This document shows, piece after piece, positions 26,728-37,538 of a DNA stretch of 64,000 nucleotides. The position numbers and the translations under genes are program-made. The DNA is taken from assembly GCF_030283205.1 (NCBI RefSeq), contig NZ_JASNWF010000006.1, positions 310,001 through 374,000 of the forward strand, written 5' to 3'. Position 1 is the first letter of the stretch. Each line of letters begins with the position of its first letter. This stretch comes from Actinomadura opuntiae (GTDB taxonomy: Bacteria; Actinomycetota; Actinomycetes; Streptosporangiales; Streptosporangiaceae). The notes beneath the pieces were generated by a model. The model did not search any database. It saw only the letters and a list, made by a program, of their open reading frames with translations, and had not been told where the DNA came from.

Positions 26728-27551
26728 GCCCGGCCGGGCACGGCGGGGAGGCCGCCCGGTCCTTCCCGCCGCTGCCCGAGCGGCTGCCGGTCGACGTCTT
26801 CGACAGCCACTGCCACCTCGACATCGTCGAGACGCCGGTCAGCGAGCAGCTGCACTCGGCGAAGGCGGCGGGCATCGCGCGGATCGTCACGATCGGCTGC
26901 GACCTGCCGTCGTCGCGGTTCGCCGTCGACACCGCCGCGGAGTTCGACGACGTCTACGCGGGCGTGGCGATCCACCCGAACGAGACCACGGGCATCAACG
27001 ACGACGTCCTGCACGACATCGAGGTGATGGCGGCCCACCCCAAGGTGAGGGCGATCGGCGAGACCGGCCTGGACTACTACCGCGACTGGGCGCCCGAGGC
27101 CGACCAGCACACCTCGTTCCGCGCGCACATCGCGATCGCCAAGCGCACCGGCAAGGCCCTGGTCATCCACGACCGCGAGGCCCACGACGACGTCCTGGCG
27201 ATCCTGCGGGAGGAGGGCGCGCCCGAGAAGGTGGTGTTCCACTGCTTCTCCGGCGACGCCGAGATGGCGAAGGTCTGCGCCGACCGCGGCTACGTGATGA
27301 GCTTCGCCGGCAACGTCACCTTCAAGAACGCCGACCCGCTCCGCGAGGCCCTCCGCGTCGCCCCCCTCGACCTGGTCCTCGTCGAGACCGACGCCCCGTT
27401 CCTCACCCCCGTCCCCAACCGCGGCAAGCCGAACGCCTCGTACCTGATCCCGCACACCGTCCGCGCGATGGCCGAGGTCAAGAACGTCGACCTGGCCGAC
27501 CTCTGCACCGCCATAGCCGCCACCGGCGAACGGACCTTCGGCCCCTGGTGA
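26724..27551 (+). CDS. tatD: TatD family metal-dependent deoxyribonuclease
   Basis: 275 residues. TIM-barrel metal ligands are all visible: FDSHCHLD near the N-terminus, [23 protein letters not shown] and [10 protein letters not shown]. TatD proteins are 3'-5' DNA exonucleases linked to repair of oxidised DNA. The GTG at 26724 overlaps the metG stop and has GGAGG four bases upstream; the frame is open far upstream inside metG only as a shadow. The order metG-tatD upstream of rpfB is conserved in Actinobacteria, although here an oxidoreductase gene is inserted after it. Confidence 0.94.
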   Translation: MSPAGHGGEAARSFPPLPERLPVDVFDSHCHLDIVETPVSEQLHSAKAAGIARIVTIGCDLPSSRFAVDTAAEFDDVYAGVAIHPNETTGINDDVLHDIEVMAAHPKVRAIGETGLDYYRDWAPEADQHTSFRAHIAIAKRTGKALVIHDREAHDDVLAILREEGAPEKVVFHCFSGDAEMAKVCADRGYVMSFAGNVTFKNADPLREALRVAPLDLVLVETDAPFLTPVPNRGKPNASYLIPHTVRAMAEVKNVDLADLCTAIAATGERTFGPW

Positions 27552-27606
27552 CCCGCCGAGTGACGGCCCACTAGTTGAGGCGCTTTTCTCGGGGCATAGG
27601 GCCGGT

Positions 27607-29280
27607 ATGGACGCGGACGTCATCATCGTCGGTGCGGGCCTGGCCGGGCTGGTCGCCGCGCACGAGCTGACCGCGCGCGGCCGCCGGGTCGCGCTGGTCG
27701 AGCAGGAGAACGCCGCGAACCTCGGCGGGCAGGCGTTCTGGTCGCTCGGCGGGCTGTTCCTGGTGGACACCCCGGAGCAGCGGCGGCTCCGCGTCCGGGA
27801 CTCCTTCGACCTGGCCTGGAACGACTGGCAGGGCAGCGCCGCCTTCGACCGGCTCGACGACGAGGACGCCTGGGCGGTGCGGTGGGCCCGCGCCTACGTG
27901 GAGTGGGCCGCCGGGGAGAAACGGTCGTGGCTGGCGTCCCACGGCATCACGTTCACCCCGGTGGTCGGCTGGGCGGAGCGCGGCGACCTCCGCGCCGGCG
28001 GCCACGGGAACTCGGTGCCGCGCTTCCACATCGCCTGGGGGACGGGCACCGGCGTCGTCGCGCCCTTCGTGCGCAGCGCCCGCCGCACCGCCGACGAGGG
28101 CCTGCTGACCTTCCGCCACCGGCACCGCGTCGACGGCCTGACCCTGACCAACGGCGCCGTGACCGGCGTGCACGGCACCGTCCTCGCCGCCGACGACTCC
28201 CCGCGCGGCGTCGCGTCCAGCCGCGAGGAGACCGGGACTTTCGAGCTGTCGGCGCAGGCGGTGATCGTCACCAGCGGCGGCATCGGCGGGAACCACGAGA
28301 TGGTGCGCCGCTACTGGCCCGAACGCCTCGGCACCGCACCCACCCACATGATCACGGGCGTGCCCGCCTACGTGGACGGCCGGATGCTCGACATCAGCGC
28401 CGCCGCCGGGGCCCGCCTCGTCAACCGCGACCGGATGTGGCACTACACCGAGGGCGTTCGCAACTGGGACCCGATCTGGCCCGGCCACGCCATCAGGATC
28501 CTGCCGGGCCCGTCTTCCATGTGGTTCGACGCGCTCGGCCGGCGCCTCCCCGCCCCCTGCCTCCCCGGCTACGACACCCTCTCGACCCTCGAACACCTGC
28601 GCACCACCCCCGACATCGCCGCCTACGACCACTCCTGGTTCGTCCTCACGCAGAAGATCATCGAGAAGGAGTTCGCGCTCTCGGGATCGGAGCAGAACCC
28701 CGACATCACCAGCGGCGACCGCAGGGCGGTGCTGCGCGAACGCGTCCTGTCCAAGGGCGCGCCCGCCCCGGTCGAGGCGTTCAAGCGCCACGGCGCGGAC
28801 TTCGTCGTCGCCCGCACCCTGGACGAACTCGTGGACGGCATGAACGCCCTCACCGACGAACCCCTCCTGGACGCCGCCCGGCTACGCCGCCAGATCGAAG
28901 CCCGCGACCTGCAGATCGCCAACCCCTTCAGCAAGGACGCCCAGATCCAGGGCATCCGCAACGCGCGCCGCTACCTCGGCGACCGCCTCAGCCGCACCGC
29001 CGCCCCGCACCGCATCCTCGACCCGTCCGCCGGCCCGCTCATCGGCGTCAAGCTGCACGTCCTCACCCGCAAATCCCTGGGCGGCATCCAAACCGACCTG
29101 GACTCCCGCGCCCTGGACCCGAACGGCAACCCGATAGACGGCCTGTACGCCGCAGGAGAGGTAGCGGGTTTCGGCGGCGGCGGAGTCCACGGCTACAACG
29201 CCCTGGAAGGCACCTTCCTGGGCGGCTGCCTCTTCTCCGCCCGAGCCGCAGCCCAAGCCACAACCCAAGCAACCGCCTAA
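27607..29280 (+). CDS. FAD-binding dehydrogenase of the fumarate reductase/KstD type
   Basis: 557 residues. The N-terminal dinucleotide-binding motif GAGLAGLVAAHEL (about residues 9-21) and the C-terminal FAD-contact segment DGLYAAGEVAGFGGGGVHGYNALEGTFLGG (about 514-543, key residues GEVAGFGGGG) identify the flavoprotein family of fumarate reductase and 3-ketosteroid dehydrogenase. Related proteins are usually annotated FAD-binding dehydrogenase with unknown substrate. No signal peptide, so cytoplasmic. It lies 55 bases after tatD on the same strand and interrupts the tatD-rpfB pair. GC3 is like its neighbours, with extreme C use near the 3' end, so there is no sign of recent foreign origin. 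Confidence 0.85.
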   Translation: MDADVIIVGAGLAGLVAAHELTARGRRVALVEQENAANLGGQAFWSLGGLFLVDTPEQRRLRVRDSFDLAWNDWQGSAAFDRLDDEDAWAVRWARAYVEWAAGEKRSWLASHGITFTPVVGWAERGDLRAGGHGNSVPRFHIAWGTGTGVVAPFVRSARRTADEGLLTFRHRHRVDGLTLTNGAVTGVHGTVLAADDSPRGVASSREETGTFELSAQAVIVTSGGIGGNHEMVRRYWPERLGTAPTHMITGVPAYVDGRMLDISAAAGARLVNRDRMWHYTEGVRNWDPIWPGHAIRILPGPSSMWFDALGRRLPAPCLPGYDTLSTLEHLRTTPDIAAYDHSWFVLTQKIIEKEFALSGSEQNPDITSGDRRAVLRERVLSKGAPAPVEAFKRHGADFVVARTLDELVDGMNALTDEPLLDAARLRRQIEARDLQIANPFSKDAQIQGIRNARRYLGDRLSRTAAPHRILDPSAGPLIGVKLHVLTRKSLGGIQTDLDSRALDPNGNPIDGLYAAGEVAGFGGGGVHGYNALEGTFLGGCLFSARAAAQATTQATA

Positions 29281-29939
29281 CCCCCGCGCACCACCACCTG
29301 CCCAATCACGCCCACACGCGAGGGCGGTGTGCAGGCAGCTCCGTCACCCCGAGCCGACGGAAAGGTGATCGTCCGTAAGCTCAGGTTGCAGCGACCCGAG
29401 CGTTGCGATCGCGTGCGAAGCCGGATTCAAGCGAAGCGAGAATCCGATCGCGCAGCGAGGCCCCCAGGGCCGAGTCGGAGCGATGCAGCGATCGCCGCTT
29501 TGTCCGCCGAAGGGAGGGCCCTCAGGGCCCGACCGCCAAGGACAAAGCAATAAGGACGGTGCGGACGGCCGGGCTCTGGCCGTCCGCACCGGCCCCCTGG
29601 CCTCGTCGCGGGCTTCCGCGCCCTGGACACCCGCGGTCGGCGTGGGCTCCCTTCTCTTGCAGGCGGACTCTCGATTACTGAGAGTAGTCAGATGATGACT
29701 TTCTGAATATGGCCGTCCAGGTTCGCTTCCTCTTACCCCGGGGGCCGGGGTCGGTTGTGGGCGTTGGGGTGGCGGGGAGGGGCGTTCCGCTCTAGGGTCT
29801 GTCGCGATCGATCAGCCGTCGCGCGAGTTCGCGCTCGTCCGATCGCGGTCCAGGTGCAGCCGCCAGGCGGGCGGGTGCGGGCCGGGGTCGGGCACGTCCG
29901 GCGGGCATCCCCCGGCCCGCTCGCCCCCCTGGAGGAACG
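29281..29939. other. 659-base noncoding region, palindrome-rich, upstream of rpfB
   Basis: No convincing gene. 29344-29600 is unlike the flanks: purine-rich, lower GC and full of inverted repeats. These include GGATTC/GAATCC around 29423-29445, GCTTTGTCC (29497-29505) facing GGACAAAGC (29540-29548) with a GGGCCC-TCA-GGGCCC core between them, and a 13-base-pair hairpin at 29558-29590. 29640-29720 is relatively AT-rich and may hold the rpfB promoter. I looked for a c-di-AMP (ydaO-type) riboswitch, common before rpf genes, and could not see its conserved elements. Confidence 0.55.
29558..29590. terminator. 13-base-pair hairpin, possible terminator
   Basis: GGTGCGGACGGCC at 29558-29570 pairs perfectly with 29578-29590 across the loop GGGCTCT. 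It could end transcription from the FAD dehydrogenase, although it lies 278 bases past that stop and has no T tract. It could equally be the 3' end of an untranslated RNA. Confidence 0.5.
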
Positions 29940-30737
29940 GTGCGTCGTGTCCCCGCGGCTTCTGCCGTCCTGGTCGTGATGGTCCTGTCGGCGACGGCGT
30001 GCGGAGGCGGCGGCGGGTCGCCGAAGCCGCGCTCGACGGTGCGGGCGGCGGACGCGCCGCGGACGAGCGCCCCGGCGCCGCGCAAGGTCGTCATCGTCGT
30101 GGACGGGAAGAAGACGACCACGATGACGACCGGGACGACCGTCCAGCAGGTGCTGGAGCAGGCCGGGCTCCGGCTCGGCCGCTACGACCTGGTGAAGCCC
30201 GCGCGCGAGCAGCCCGCCGGGGACACGGTCAAGGTGCTGCGGCTGCTGTCGAAGCCGGTCACCCGGACGGTGCATGTGCCGGCGCCGACGATCGAGAAGA
30301 AGAGCTCGTCGGTGCCGCCGTGGTCGGAGAAGGAGCTGCGCAAGGGCCGGTCCGGCGTCAAGATCGTGCAGACGGCCTACGTCCGGCGGAAGGGCAAGAA
30401 GGTCAAGGCGGTCATCGCGCAGAAGGTGAAGCGCAAGCCCGTCGCGCGGATCGTGGCGGTCGGCCCGAAGGCGGCGGGCACGGGCGCGGCGGCGCGGCTG
30501 AACTGGAGCGGGCTGGCCAATTGCGAGTCGCACGGCAATCCGAAGGCGGTGAACCCGTCCGGGTACTACGGGCTGTACCAGTTCTCGCTGTCGTCGTGGG
30601 CGTCGGTCGGCGGGAAGGGCAGGCCGTCGGACGCGAGCGCGGCGGAGCAGACGTACCGGGCGCAGCTGCTCTACAACCGGGTGAACGGGCGCTGGCAGGG
30701 GCAGTGGCCGGTATGCGGGAAGTTCCTGTTCTCCTGA
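29940..30737 (+). CDS. rpfB: resuscitation-promoting factor, RpfB-like
   Basis: 265 residues from a GTG with GGAGGAA upstream. A lipoprotein-type signal ends at Cys21 (LSATAC); the -3 residue is Ala, not the usual Leu. One DUF348 repeat (about 48-95), a G5 domain (about 105-180) and a C-terminal Rpf transglycosylase-like domain with catalytic Glu196 in NCESHGNP follow. RpfB is a secreted muralytic enzyme that promotes exit from dormancy. It is shorter than the M. tuberculosis protein, with one DUF348 copy rather than three. It is 18 bases upstream of rsmA, as in the conserved rpfB-rsmA-ispE order. Confidence 0.93.
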   Translation: MRRVPAASAVLVVMVLSATACGGGGGSPKPRSTVRAADAPRTSAPAPRKVVIVVDGKKTTTMTTGTTVQQVLEQAGLRLGRYDLVKPAREQPAGDTVKVLRLLSKPVTRTVHVPAPTIEKKSSSVPPWSEKELRKGRSGVKIVQTAYVRRKGKKVKAVIAQKVKRKPVARIVAVGPKAAGTGAAARLNWSGLANCESHGNPKAVNPSGYYGLYQFSLSSWASVGGKGRPSDASAAEQTYRAQLLYNRVNGRWQGQWPVCGKFLFS

Positions 30738-30755
30738 CCTGCCACACTTGTTCTC

Positions 30756-31862
30756 GTGGGGGACGGACAGGGGCTGCTCGGGCCGGCGGACGTGCGGGAG
30801 CTGGCGGGACGACTGGGCATCAGGCCGACCAAGACGCTCGGGCAGAACTTCGTCATCGATGCCAACACCGTGCGGCGGATCGTGCGGACCGCCGGCCTGG
30901 GGCCGGACGAGGTGGTCATCGAGGTCGGGCCGGGGCTGGGGTCGCTGACGCTGGCGCTGCTGCCGCAGGCGCGCCGCGTCGTCGCGGTGGAGATCGACCC
31001 GGTGCTGGCGGCGGAGCTGCCCGCGACGGTGGCCGCGCGGGAGCCGGAGCTGGCGGGGCGGCTGGAGGTCGTCCGCGCCGACGCGATGAAGATCACACGG
31101 CTGCCGGGCCCGCCGCCGACCGCGCTGGTGGCGAACCTGCCCTACAACGTCGCGGTGCCGGTGGTGCTGCATCTGCTGGCGGTGCTGCCGTCGCTGCGGT
31201 CCGCGCTGGTCATGGTGCAGGCGGAGGTCGCCGACCGGATGGTCGCGGCGCCCGGGAGCAAGATCTACGGGGTGCCGTCGGTGAAGCTCGCCTGGTACGG
31301 CGAGGCGCGGCGCGCCGGGGCGGTGGGGCGCGCGGTGTTCTGGCCGGCGCCGAACGTCGGTTCGGGGCTGGTCGCGTTCACCCGGCGCGACCCGCCGCCC
31401 TCCGCCGCGTCCCGCGAGCAGGTGTTCGCCGTGGTCGACGCGGCGTTCGCGCAGCGCCGCAAGACGCTGCGGGCGGCGCTGGCGGGCTGGGCCGGCTCGG
31501 CGGCGGAGGCGGAGCGGGCGCTGCGCGCGGCGGGCGTCGATCCGCGGTCCCGGGGCGAAGCGCTGGACGTGGCCGCCTTCGCCCGTATTGCCGAGTATGG
31601 TCCTTCAGACGTGGGGGACGGCGCGCGGAACGCCGGTACCGCCACCACGGGCGCTACGGACGCCGACGGGGCGATGGACACGGAAGAGTCGGAGGACGAT
31701 GGTGAAGGCGCGTTCGCGGACGGCGCGGGCGGCGATCGGGCGGGCCTGGACGGCGCGCGCCCTCCGGCCCGGCGCGGCGCGCGCGGCCCGGCTGCCGGTG
31801 GCGGCGACGGCGCTGGTGGCGGTGGGCGGGCTGGTCGCGACGATGGCGGCGGGGTGCAGTGA
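30756..31862 (+). CDS. rsmA: 16S rRNA dimethyladenosine transferase with long C-terminal tail
   Basis: 368 residues; typical family length is about 270-300. Diagnostic motifs are [28 protein letters not shown] and the catalytic NLPYNVAVP; the C-terminal [10 protein letters not shown] helix is present. It dimethylates A1518/A1519 of 16S rRNA. After about residue 285 the chain becomes a low-complexity Asp/Glu/Gly/Ala tail with no family similarity. Its last 54 codons overlap the next gene in another frame. The tail may be a real disordered extension, or a frameshift may have removed an earlier stop. GTG start at 30756 follows rpfB by 18 bases. Confidence 0.93.
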   Translation: MGDGQGLLGPADVRELAGRLGIRPTKTLGQNFVIDANTVRRIVRTAGLGPDEVVIEVGPGLGSLTLALLPQARRVVAVEIDPVLAAELPATVAAREPELAGRLEVVRADAMKITRLPGPPPTALVANLPYNVAVPVVLHLLAVLPSLRSALVMVQAEVADRMVAAPGSKIYGVPSVKLAWYGEARRAGAVGRAVFWPAPNVGSGLVAFTRRDPPPSAASREQVFAVVDAAFAQRRKTLRAALAGWAGSAAEAERALRAAGVDPRSRGEALDVAAFARIAEYGPSDVGDGARNAGTATTGATDADGAMDTEESEDDGEGAFADGAGGDRAGLDGARPPARRGARGPAAGGGDGAGGGGRAGRDDGGGVQ

Positions 31863-32910
31863 CGGCGCGGGGGCGGCACCGAAGATAACGACGACGGCGC
31901 GGGCGGGCATCGCCCCGACGCCGCCCGCGAAGGGCGCCTACTTCGGCGCGTGGGTGCCGCCGGAGGTGCGGGGCGCGGCCACGAAGTCGCCCTCGTCCAG
32001 CGCTTCGGAGAGCCCGTCCGGCACGGCGTCGTCGAGCACCGCGTCCGGCACTCCGACGGGCACCGCGTCCGGCGGGCCGACCGGCAAGGACGCCGACAAG
32101 CCGGGCATGGCGCCCGTCGCCGCGTTCGAGCGCGACATGGGCCGCCAGCTCGACATCGTGCAGAGCTACCGGGGCTGGAAGTCCGACTTTCCCACGGGGT
32201 TGGACTCCTCCGTCGCGGGCGGCAACCGGTACCTGCTGCTGACCTGGGCGGGCGGTGACACCAAGGAGATCGTGCAGGGCAAGTACGACGCGATGATCCG
32301 CGCCCGCGCCAAGGCGATCAAGGCGACGGGCAAGCCGGTCTTCCTGCGCTGGTCCCGCGACATGGACCGCTCGTCGCTGAAGGACCGCGTGCACTCGCCC
32401 GCCGACTTCGTCGCCGCGTGGAAGCACCTGCGGCAGATCTTCACCGCGGAGCGGGTCGACAACGTCGCCTGGGTGTGGTGCCCGAGCGCCCGCGGGTTCG
32501 GCGCGCCCAACGCCGGCGCCTACTACCCCGGCGACGACCAGGTCGACTGGATCTGCGCGGACGCGCCGCCCGGCGCCGACTACGAGTACCGGGACCTGTC
32601 GGAGACGCTGAAGCTGTTCATGCAGTGGGCCCGCGGCCGGCACAAGCCCATCATGATCGCCGAGTTCGGGGTGCCGAAGTCCTACGGGCAGCGCCGCGCC
32701 GAATGGCTGCGCGCCGCCACCAGGACGCTGGAGGACCCGCAGGTCAAGGCCGTGGTGTACTTCGACTCCGACGAGCAGGCCGAGGGCCCCCGCGACGAGC
32801 GGCGCGCCTACTCGCTGGCGGGCGACACGCACGCGGTGTCGGCGCTGCGGGAGATGGCGACCGCGCCTTACTTCAATCCCCGCAACCTCCCGGTGACGAG
32901 CGGGGGCTGA
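31699..32910 (+). CDS. GH26-like secreted lipoprotein glycoside hydrolase
   Basis: About 403 residues. An Arg-rich start and hydrophobic stretch end in a lipobox-like MAAGC (Cys about residue 53), then a Ser/Thr/Gly linker (about 95-135), then a domain resembling GH26 beta-mannanases: [53 protein letters not shown]. The nucleophile Glu322 is present. The acid/base Glu of the RWxxEMD motif is Asp221 here. ATG 31699 has GGAGG only three bases away; GTG 31702 is better spaced. The start overlaps rsmA by 164 bases. It interrupts the usual rsmA-ispE pair. Confidence 0.8.
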   Translation: MVKARSRTARAAIGRAWTARALRPGAARAARLPVAATALVAVGGLVATMAAGCSDGAGAAPKITTTARAGIAPTPPAKGAYFGAWVPPEVRGAATKSPSSSASESPSGTASSSTASGTPTGTASGGPTGKDADKPGMAPVAAFERDMGRQLDIVQSYRGWKSDFPTGLDSSVAGGNRYLLLTWAGGDTKEIVQGKYDAMIRARAKAIKATGKPVFLRWSRDMDRSSLKDRVHSPADFVAAWKHLRQIFTAERVDNVAWVWCPSARGFGAPNAGAYYPGDDQVDWICADAPPGADYEYRDLSETLKLFMQWARGRHKPIMIAEFGVPKSYGQRRAEWLRAATRTLEDPQVKAVVYFDSDEQAEGPRDERRAYSLAGDTHAVSALREMATAPYFNPRNLPVTSGG

Positions 32911-32932
32911 TCCCTGCCTTAGGGTTCTGGAC

Positions 32933-33862
32933 GTGAGCGCAGTGAGGGTACGCGTCCCCGCCAAGGTCAACCTCCAGCTCGGCGTCGGGCCGATCCGGGA
33001 GGACGGCTACCACGACCTCGTGAACGTGTTCCACGCCGTGTCGCTGTTCGACGAGCTGACCGCGGAGCCGGCCGACGGCCTCGAGCTCGCCGTCGAGGCG
33101 GCGCCGTACTCGCGGGTGGCGGTCGGCCGCGTCCCGACCGACGCCGGAAACCTGGCGGCGCGGGCGGCGGTCATGGTCGCGGCCCGGCTCGGCGTCGAGC
33201 CGCGGGTGCGGCTGCGGATCCGCAAGGCGATCCCGGTCGCCGGCGGCATGGCGGGCGGCAGCGCGGACGCGGCGGCGGCCCTGGTCGCCTGCGCCCGGCT
33301 GTGGGACGACCGGGAGCGGCCGGCGCTGGCCCGCGACGACCTGCTGGAGATGGCCGCCGACCTCGGCAGCGACGTGCCGTTCGCGCTGCTCGGCGGCACC
33401 GCCATCGGCGTCGGGCGGGGCGAGCGGCTCACCGCGGCCCTCACCCGCGGGACGTTCCACTGGGTGTTCGCGACCGCCGACGGCGGCCTGTCCACGCCCC
33501 GCGTCTACGCCGAGTGCGACCGGCTGCGCGAGGCGGCGGGGGAGAGCGCCCCCCGGCCGACGGTCGCGGAGGACCTGATGACGGCGCTGGCGACCGGCGA
33601 CGCCAAGGGGCTCGGCGCCGCGCTCGCCAACGATCTCCAGCCGGCCGCGCTGCGGCTGCGGCCGTCGCTGGCGCGCACCCTGAACGCCGGGCGCGACCTC
33701 GGCGCGATCGGCGCGCTGGTGTCGGGGTCCGGCCCGACGTGCGCGTTCCTCGCCGAGAGCGACGAGGACGCCGCCGACCTCGCGGTGGCGCTGGACGGCG
33801 CGGGGGTGGCCGAGCAGATCGTCCGGGCGCAGGGCCCGGTGCCCGGCGCCACCGTGCTCTGA
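32933..33862 (+). CDS. ispE: 4-diphosphocytidyl-2-C-methyl-D-erythritol kinase
   Basis: 309 residues, GHMP kinase. The substrate motif VPAKVNLQLGVG near the N-terminus and the ATP loop PVAGGMAGGSADAAAALVA (about residues 101-119) are clear, with the C-terminal GSGPTCAFL. It phosphorylates CDP-methylerythritol in the MEP isoprenoid pathway, which supplies polyprenyl phosphates for the envelope enzymes encoded nearby. GTG 32933 lacks a strong ribosome site. Its final codons and stop lie in the first copy of a five-unit 17-base tandem repeat. Confidence 0.95.
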   Translation: MSAVRVRVPAKVNLQLGVGPIREDGYHDLVNVFHAVSLFDELTAEPADGLELAVEAAPYSRVAVGRVPTDAGNLAARAAVMVAARLGVEPRVRLRIRKAIPVAGGMAGGSADAAAALVACARLWDDRERPALARDDLLEMAADLGSDVPFALLGGTAIGVGRGERLTAALTRGTFHWVFATADGGLSTPRVYAECDRLREAAGESAPRPTVAEDLMTALATGDAKGLGAALANDLQPAALRLRPSLARTLNAGRDLGAIGALVSGSGPTCAFLAESDEDAADLAVALDGAGVAEQIVRAQGPVPGATVL

Positions 33863-33938
33863 CCGGCCCCGTGCTCTGACCGGCCCCGTGCTCTGACCGG
33901 CTCCGTGCTCTGACCGGTCCTGTGCTCTGACCGTCGCC
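33854..33938. repeat. five 17-base tandem repeats over the ispE stop
   Basis: GTGCTCTGACCGGCCCC at 33854-33870 and 33871-33887, then GTGCTCTGACCGGCTCC (33888-33904), GTGCTCTGACCGGTCCT (33905-33921) and GTGCTCTGACCGTCGCC (33922-33938). The ispE stop TGA (33860-33862) is in unit one, and each unit carries a TGA. Seventeen is not a multiple of three, so copies fall in all frames. Confidence 0.95.
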
Positions 33939-34043
33939 GCTGCGTTCCGAGCCGATCACTGTGTGCTCTCGGCACACAAGCGAACTCCCGGCGCGCCGCG
34001 GGCGTCTTGATCGATGACGCCGATTCCGCGACGAGGTGGAGCG

Positions 34044-34187
34044 ATGACGTATCTGACGGGGCTGCTGGCGCTGGTGGCGGTCGCCATGGTGGCGACGCTC
34101 GCCGTGCGGGCGGTGCGCCGCGACCGGGCGATCCGCCGCGACGCCCCGGACGCGGTGATCGCCGCCCGCCGCCCGCCGCTACGCTGA
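34044..34187 (+). CDS. small single-helix membrane protein
   Basis: 47 residues: a hydrophobic helix (about residues 3-23, LTGLLALVAVAMVATLAV) followed by an Arg-rich cytoplasmic tail (RAVRRDRAIRRD). The ATG at 34044 is preceded by GAGGTGGAG at good spacing, and third positions are almost all G or C, so it looks coding. It lies 36 bases before a second small membrane protein on the same strand. I do not recognise it; a role as a membrane-bound partner or regulator is inference. Confidence 0.6.
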   Translation: MTYLTGLLALVAVAMVATLAVRAVRRDRAIRRDAPDAVIAARRPPLR

Positions 34188-34223
34188 TGCCGACCCCGGG
34201 CGCCTTCATATGAGGAGCCGACA

Positions 34224-34514
34224 GTGAACCATTCGTCAGGATCGGGTATCAGCGTGGTCGAACTGCTGGTCATCCTCTTGTTTCTCGCCGTCGTCGTCGC
34301 GGTGCCGCTGGTGATCGTGCTCGTCGTCGTGAAGTCGCGCAAGGGCGCCGCGGCCTCTTCGGCGTATCGGCCTCCGGGCGCTCAGATGCCCGGCCCGCCC
34401 CAAGGCCCGCCGTACGGGCAGCCCGGCCCGCCTCAAGGTCCGCCGTACGGGCAGCCCGGCCCGCCCCAGCCGCCGTACGGGCCGCCGGGCCCTCCGCCAC
34501 CGCCGCAGGGCTGA
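34224..34514 (+). CDS. small membrane protein with Pro-rich repeat tail
   Basis: 96 residues. A short Ser/Gly N-terminus, one long hydrophobic helix (about 10-35), a basic KSRKG stop-transfer, then a low-complexity Pro/Gly/Gln/Tyr tail with two 33-base direct repeats encoding PGPPQGPPYGQ. GTG 34224 follows GAGGAG. Pro-rich cytoplasmic tails of this type occur in many actinobacterial membrane proteins and may bind partner proteins. It is 42 bases before the ABC-F gene and may be co-transcribed with it. Function unknown. Confidence 0.7.
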   Translation: MNHSSGSGISVVELLVILLFLAVVVAVPLVIVLVVVKSRKGAAASSAYRPPGAQMPGPPQGPPYGQPGPPQGPPYGQPGPPQPPYGPPGPPPPPQG

Positions 34515-34556
34515 CCGTCCGGGCAGGGCGCGCGGGGCAATAGGCTGGACCGCGTC

Positions 34557-36338
<1,782 letters not shown>

Positions 36339-36414
36339 CCGCGACCGTCGGCCGGCGGCCGCATATCACCCGAAACCCTGGTGCTCGGCGGCCGGGATCG
36401 TCCATGATCCAGCA

Positions 36415-37530
36415 ATGACGACTTGGATCGTGAAGATCGACGACGCGCCGGGGGACGGGCCGCGGCTCGCGGTGAAGGACGCCATCGACGTGGCCGGGCT
36501 GCCCACCACGGCGGGCAGCCGGGCGGTGGCCGAGCGCGCCGCGCCGGCGGCGGCCGACGCGGCCGTCGTCGCCTCGGCCCGCGCGCAGGGCGCCCGGATC
36601 GCGGGCAAGGTCAACCTCACCGAGTTCTGCCTGGGCGCCGACGGCGTCAACCCGTGGTCCGGGACACCGGTGAACCCGCTGGACCCGTCGCGGGTGCCGG
36701 GCGGGTCGTCCAGCGGATCGGCGGTCGCGGTCGCGACCGGGGAGGCCGACGTCGCGTTCGGCACCGACACCGCCGGGTCCGTGCGGATCCCGGCGGCGTG
36801 CTGCGGCATCGCGTCGCTGAAGACCACGAACGGGCGCGTCCCGCTGGACGGCGTGTACCCGCTGTCGCCGACGCTCGACACGGTCGGGCCGATGGGCCGC
36901 GACGTCGCGGCCGTCGTCACTGGCATGCGGCTGATCGAGCCCGGCTTCACCCCGGACGCCTACGACCCCGGCATGCCGATCGGGCGGCTGCGCGTCCCGA
37001 ACGTGGACCCGGCGATCGACGCGGCCGTGGACGACGCGCTCCGCCGCCTCGGCCCGATCACCGACGCGACCTGCGAGCACTTCCAGGACGCGGCGCTCGC
37101 GGGCGGCGTGTTCGTCGGCGAGGAGGCCCACGCGCAGAACGGGCATCTGCTGGCCGGCGACCCGTCCGCGGTCAGCGAGCGGATGCGCCGGCGATTGACC
37201 GTGCTGAAGGAGGCCGCCTCTGGCAAGCGGGCGTGGGCCGAGCAGATCCAGAAGACGGTCCGGGCGGAGTTCGACGCGCTGCTGGAACGGCACGGGGTGC
37301 TCGCGCTGCCGGTGCTGGCCGCCGTCGCGCCGGAGCCGCCGGACGGCGACGACGACCTGCTGCTGACGATGCTCACCGGCTCGGTGAACGTGGCGGGGCT
37401 GCCGGCGTTCGCGCTGCCCGTCCCGCTGCCCGGCTCGCACCTGCCCGCGTCCGTCCAGCTCATCGGCCCGGCCGGCGGCGAGGAACGGCTCTGCGCCGTC
37501 GCCGCGGCCCTGGAGTCCGCGCTGCGTTGA
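36415..37530 (+). CDS. amidase signature family enzyme (short N-terminus)
   Basis: 371 residues with a complete catalytic triad: Lys21 in LAVKDAID, cis-Ser98 in GGSSSGS and nucleophile Ser122 in GTDTAGSVRIPA. It begins only 15 residues before the catalytic Lys region, so it lacks the N-terminal helices of the longer amidase at 1573, yet the ATG at 36415 is well placed and no upstream extension looks conserved. The substrate is unknown. It converges on the MarR gene with an eight-base gap. Confidence 0.87.
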   Translation: MTTWIVKIDDAPGDGPRLAVKDAIDVAGLPTTAGSRAVAERAAPAAADAAVVASARAQGARIAGKVNLTEFCLGADGVNPWSGTPVNPLDPSRVPGGSSSGSAVAVATGEADVAFGTDTAGSVRIPAACCGIASLKTTNGRVPLDGVYPLSPTLDTVGPMGRDVAAVVTGMRLIEPGFTPDAYDPGMPIGRLRVPNVDPAIDAAVDDALRRLGPITDATCEHFQDAALAGGVFVGEEAHAQNGHLLAGDPSAVSERMRRRLTVLKEAASGKRAWAEQIQKTVRAEFDALLERHGVLALPVLAAVAPEPPDGDDDLLLTMLTGSVNVAGLPAFALPVPLPGSHLPASVQLIGPAGGEERLCAVAAALESALR

Positions 37531-37538
37531 GGGGCGGG

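Noticed and set aside
29640..29939. c-di-AMP riboswitch upstream of rpfB
   Set aside because: Such riboswitches precede many actinobacterial rpf genes, but I could not find the conserved internal elements. A covariance-model scan would be decisive.
33854..33938. Possible CRISPR array
   Set aside because: Units are head-to-tail with no spacers between them, and there are no cas genes. It is a simple tandem repeat.
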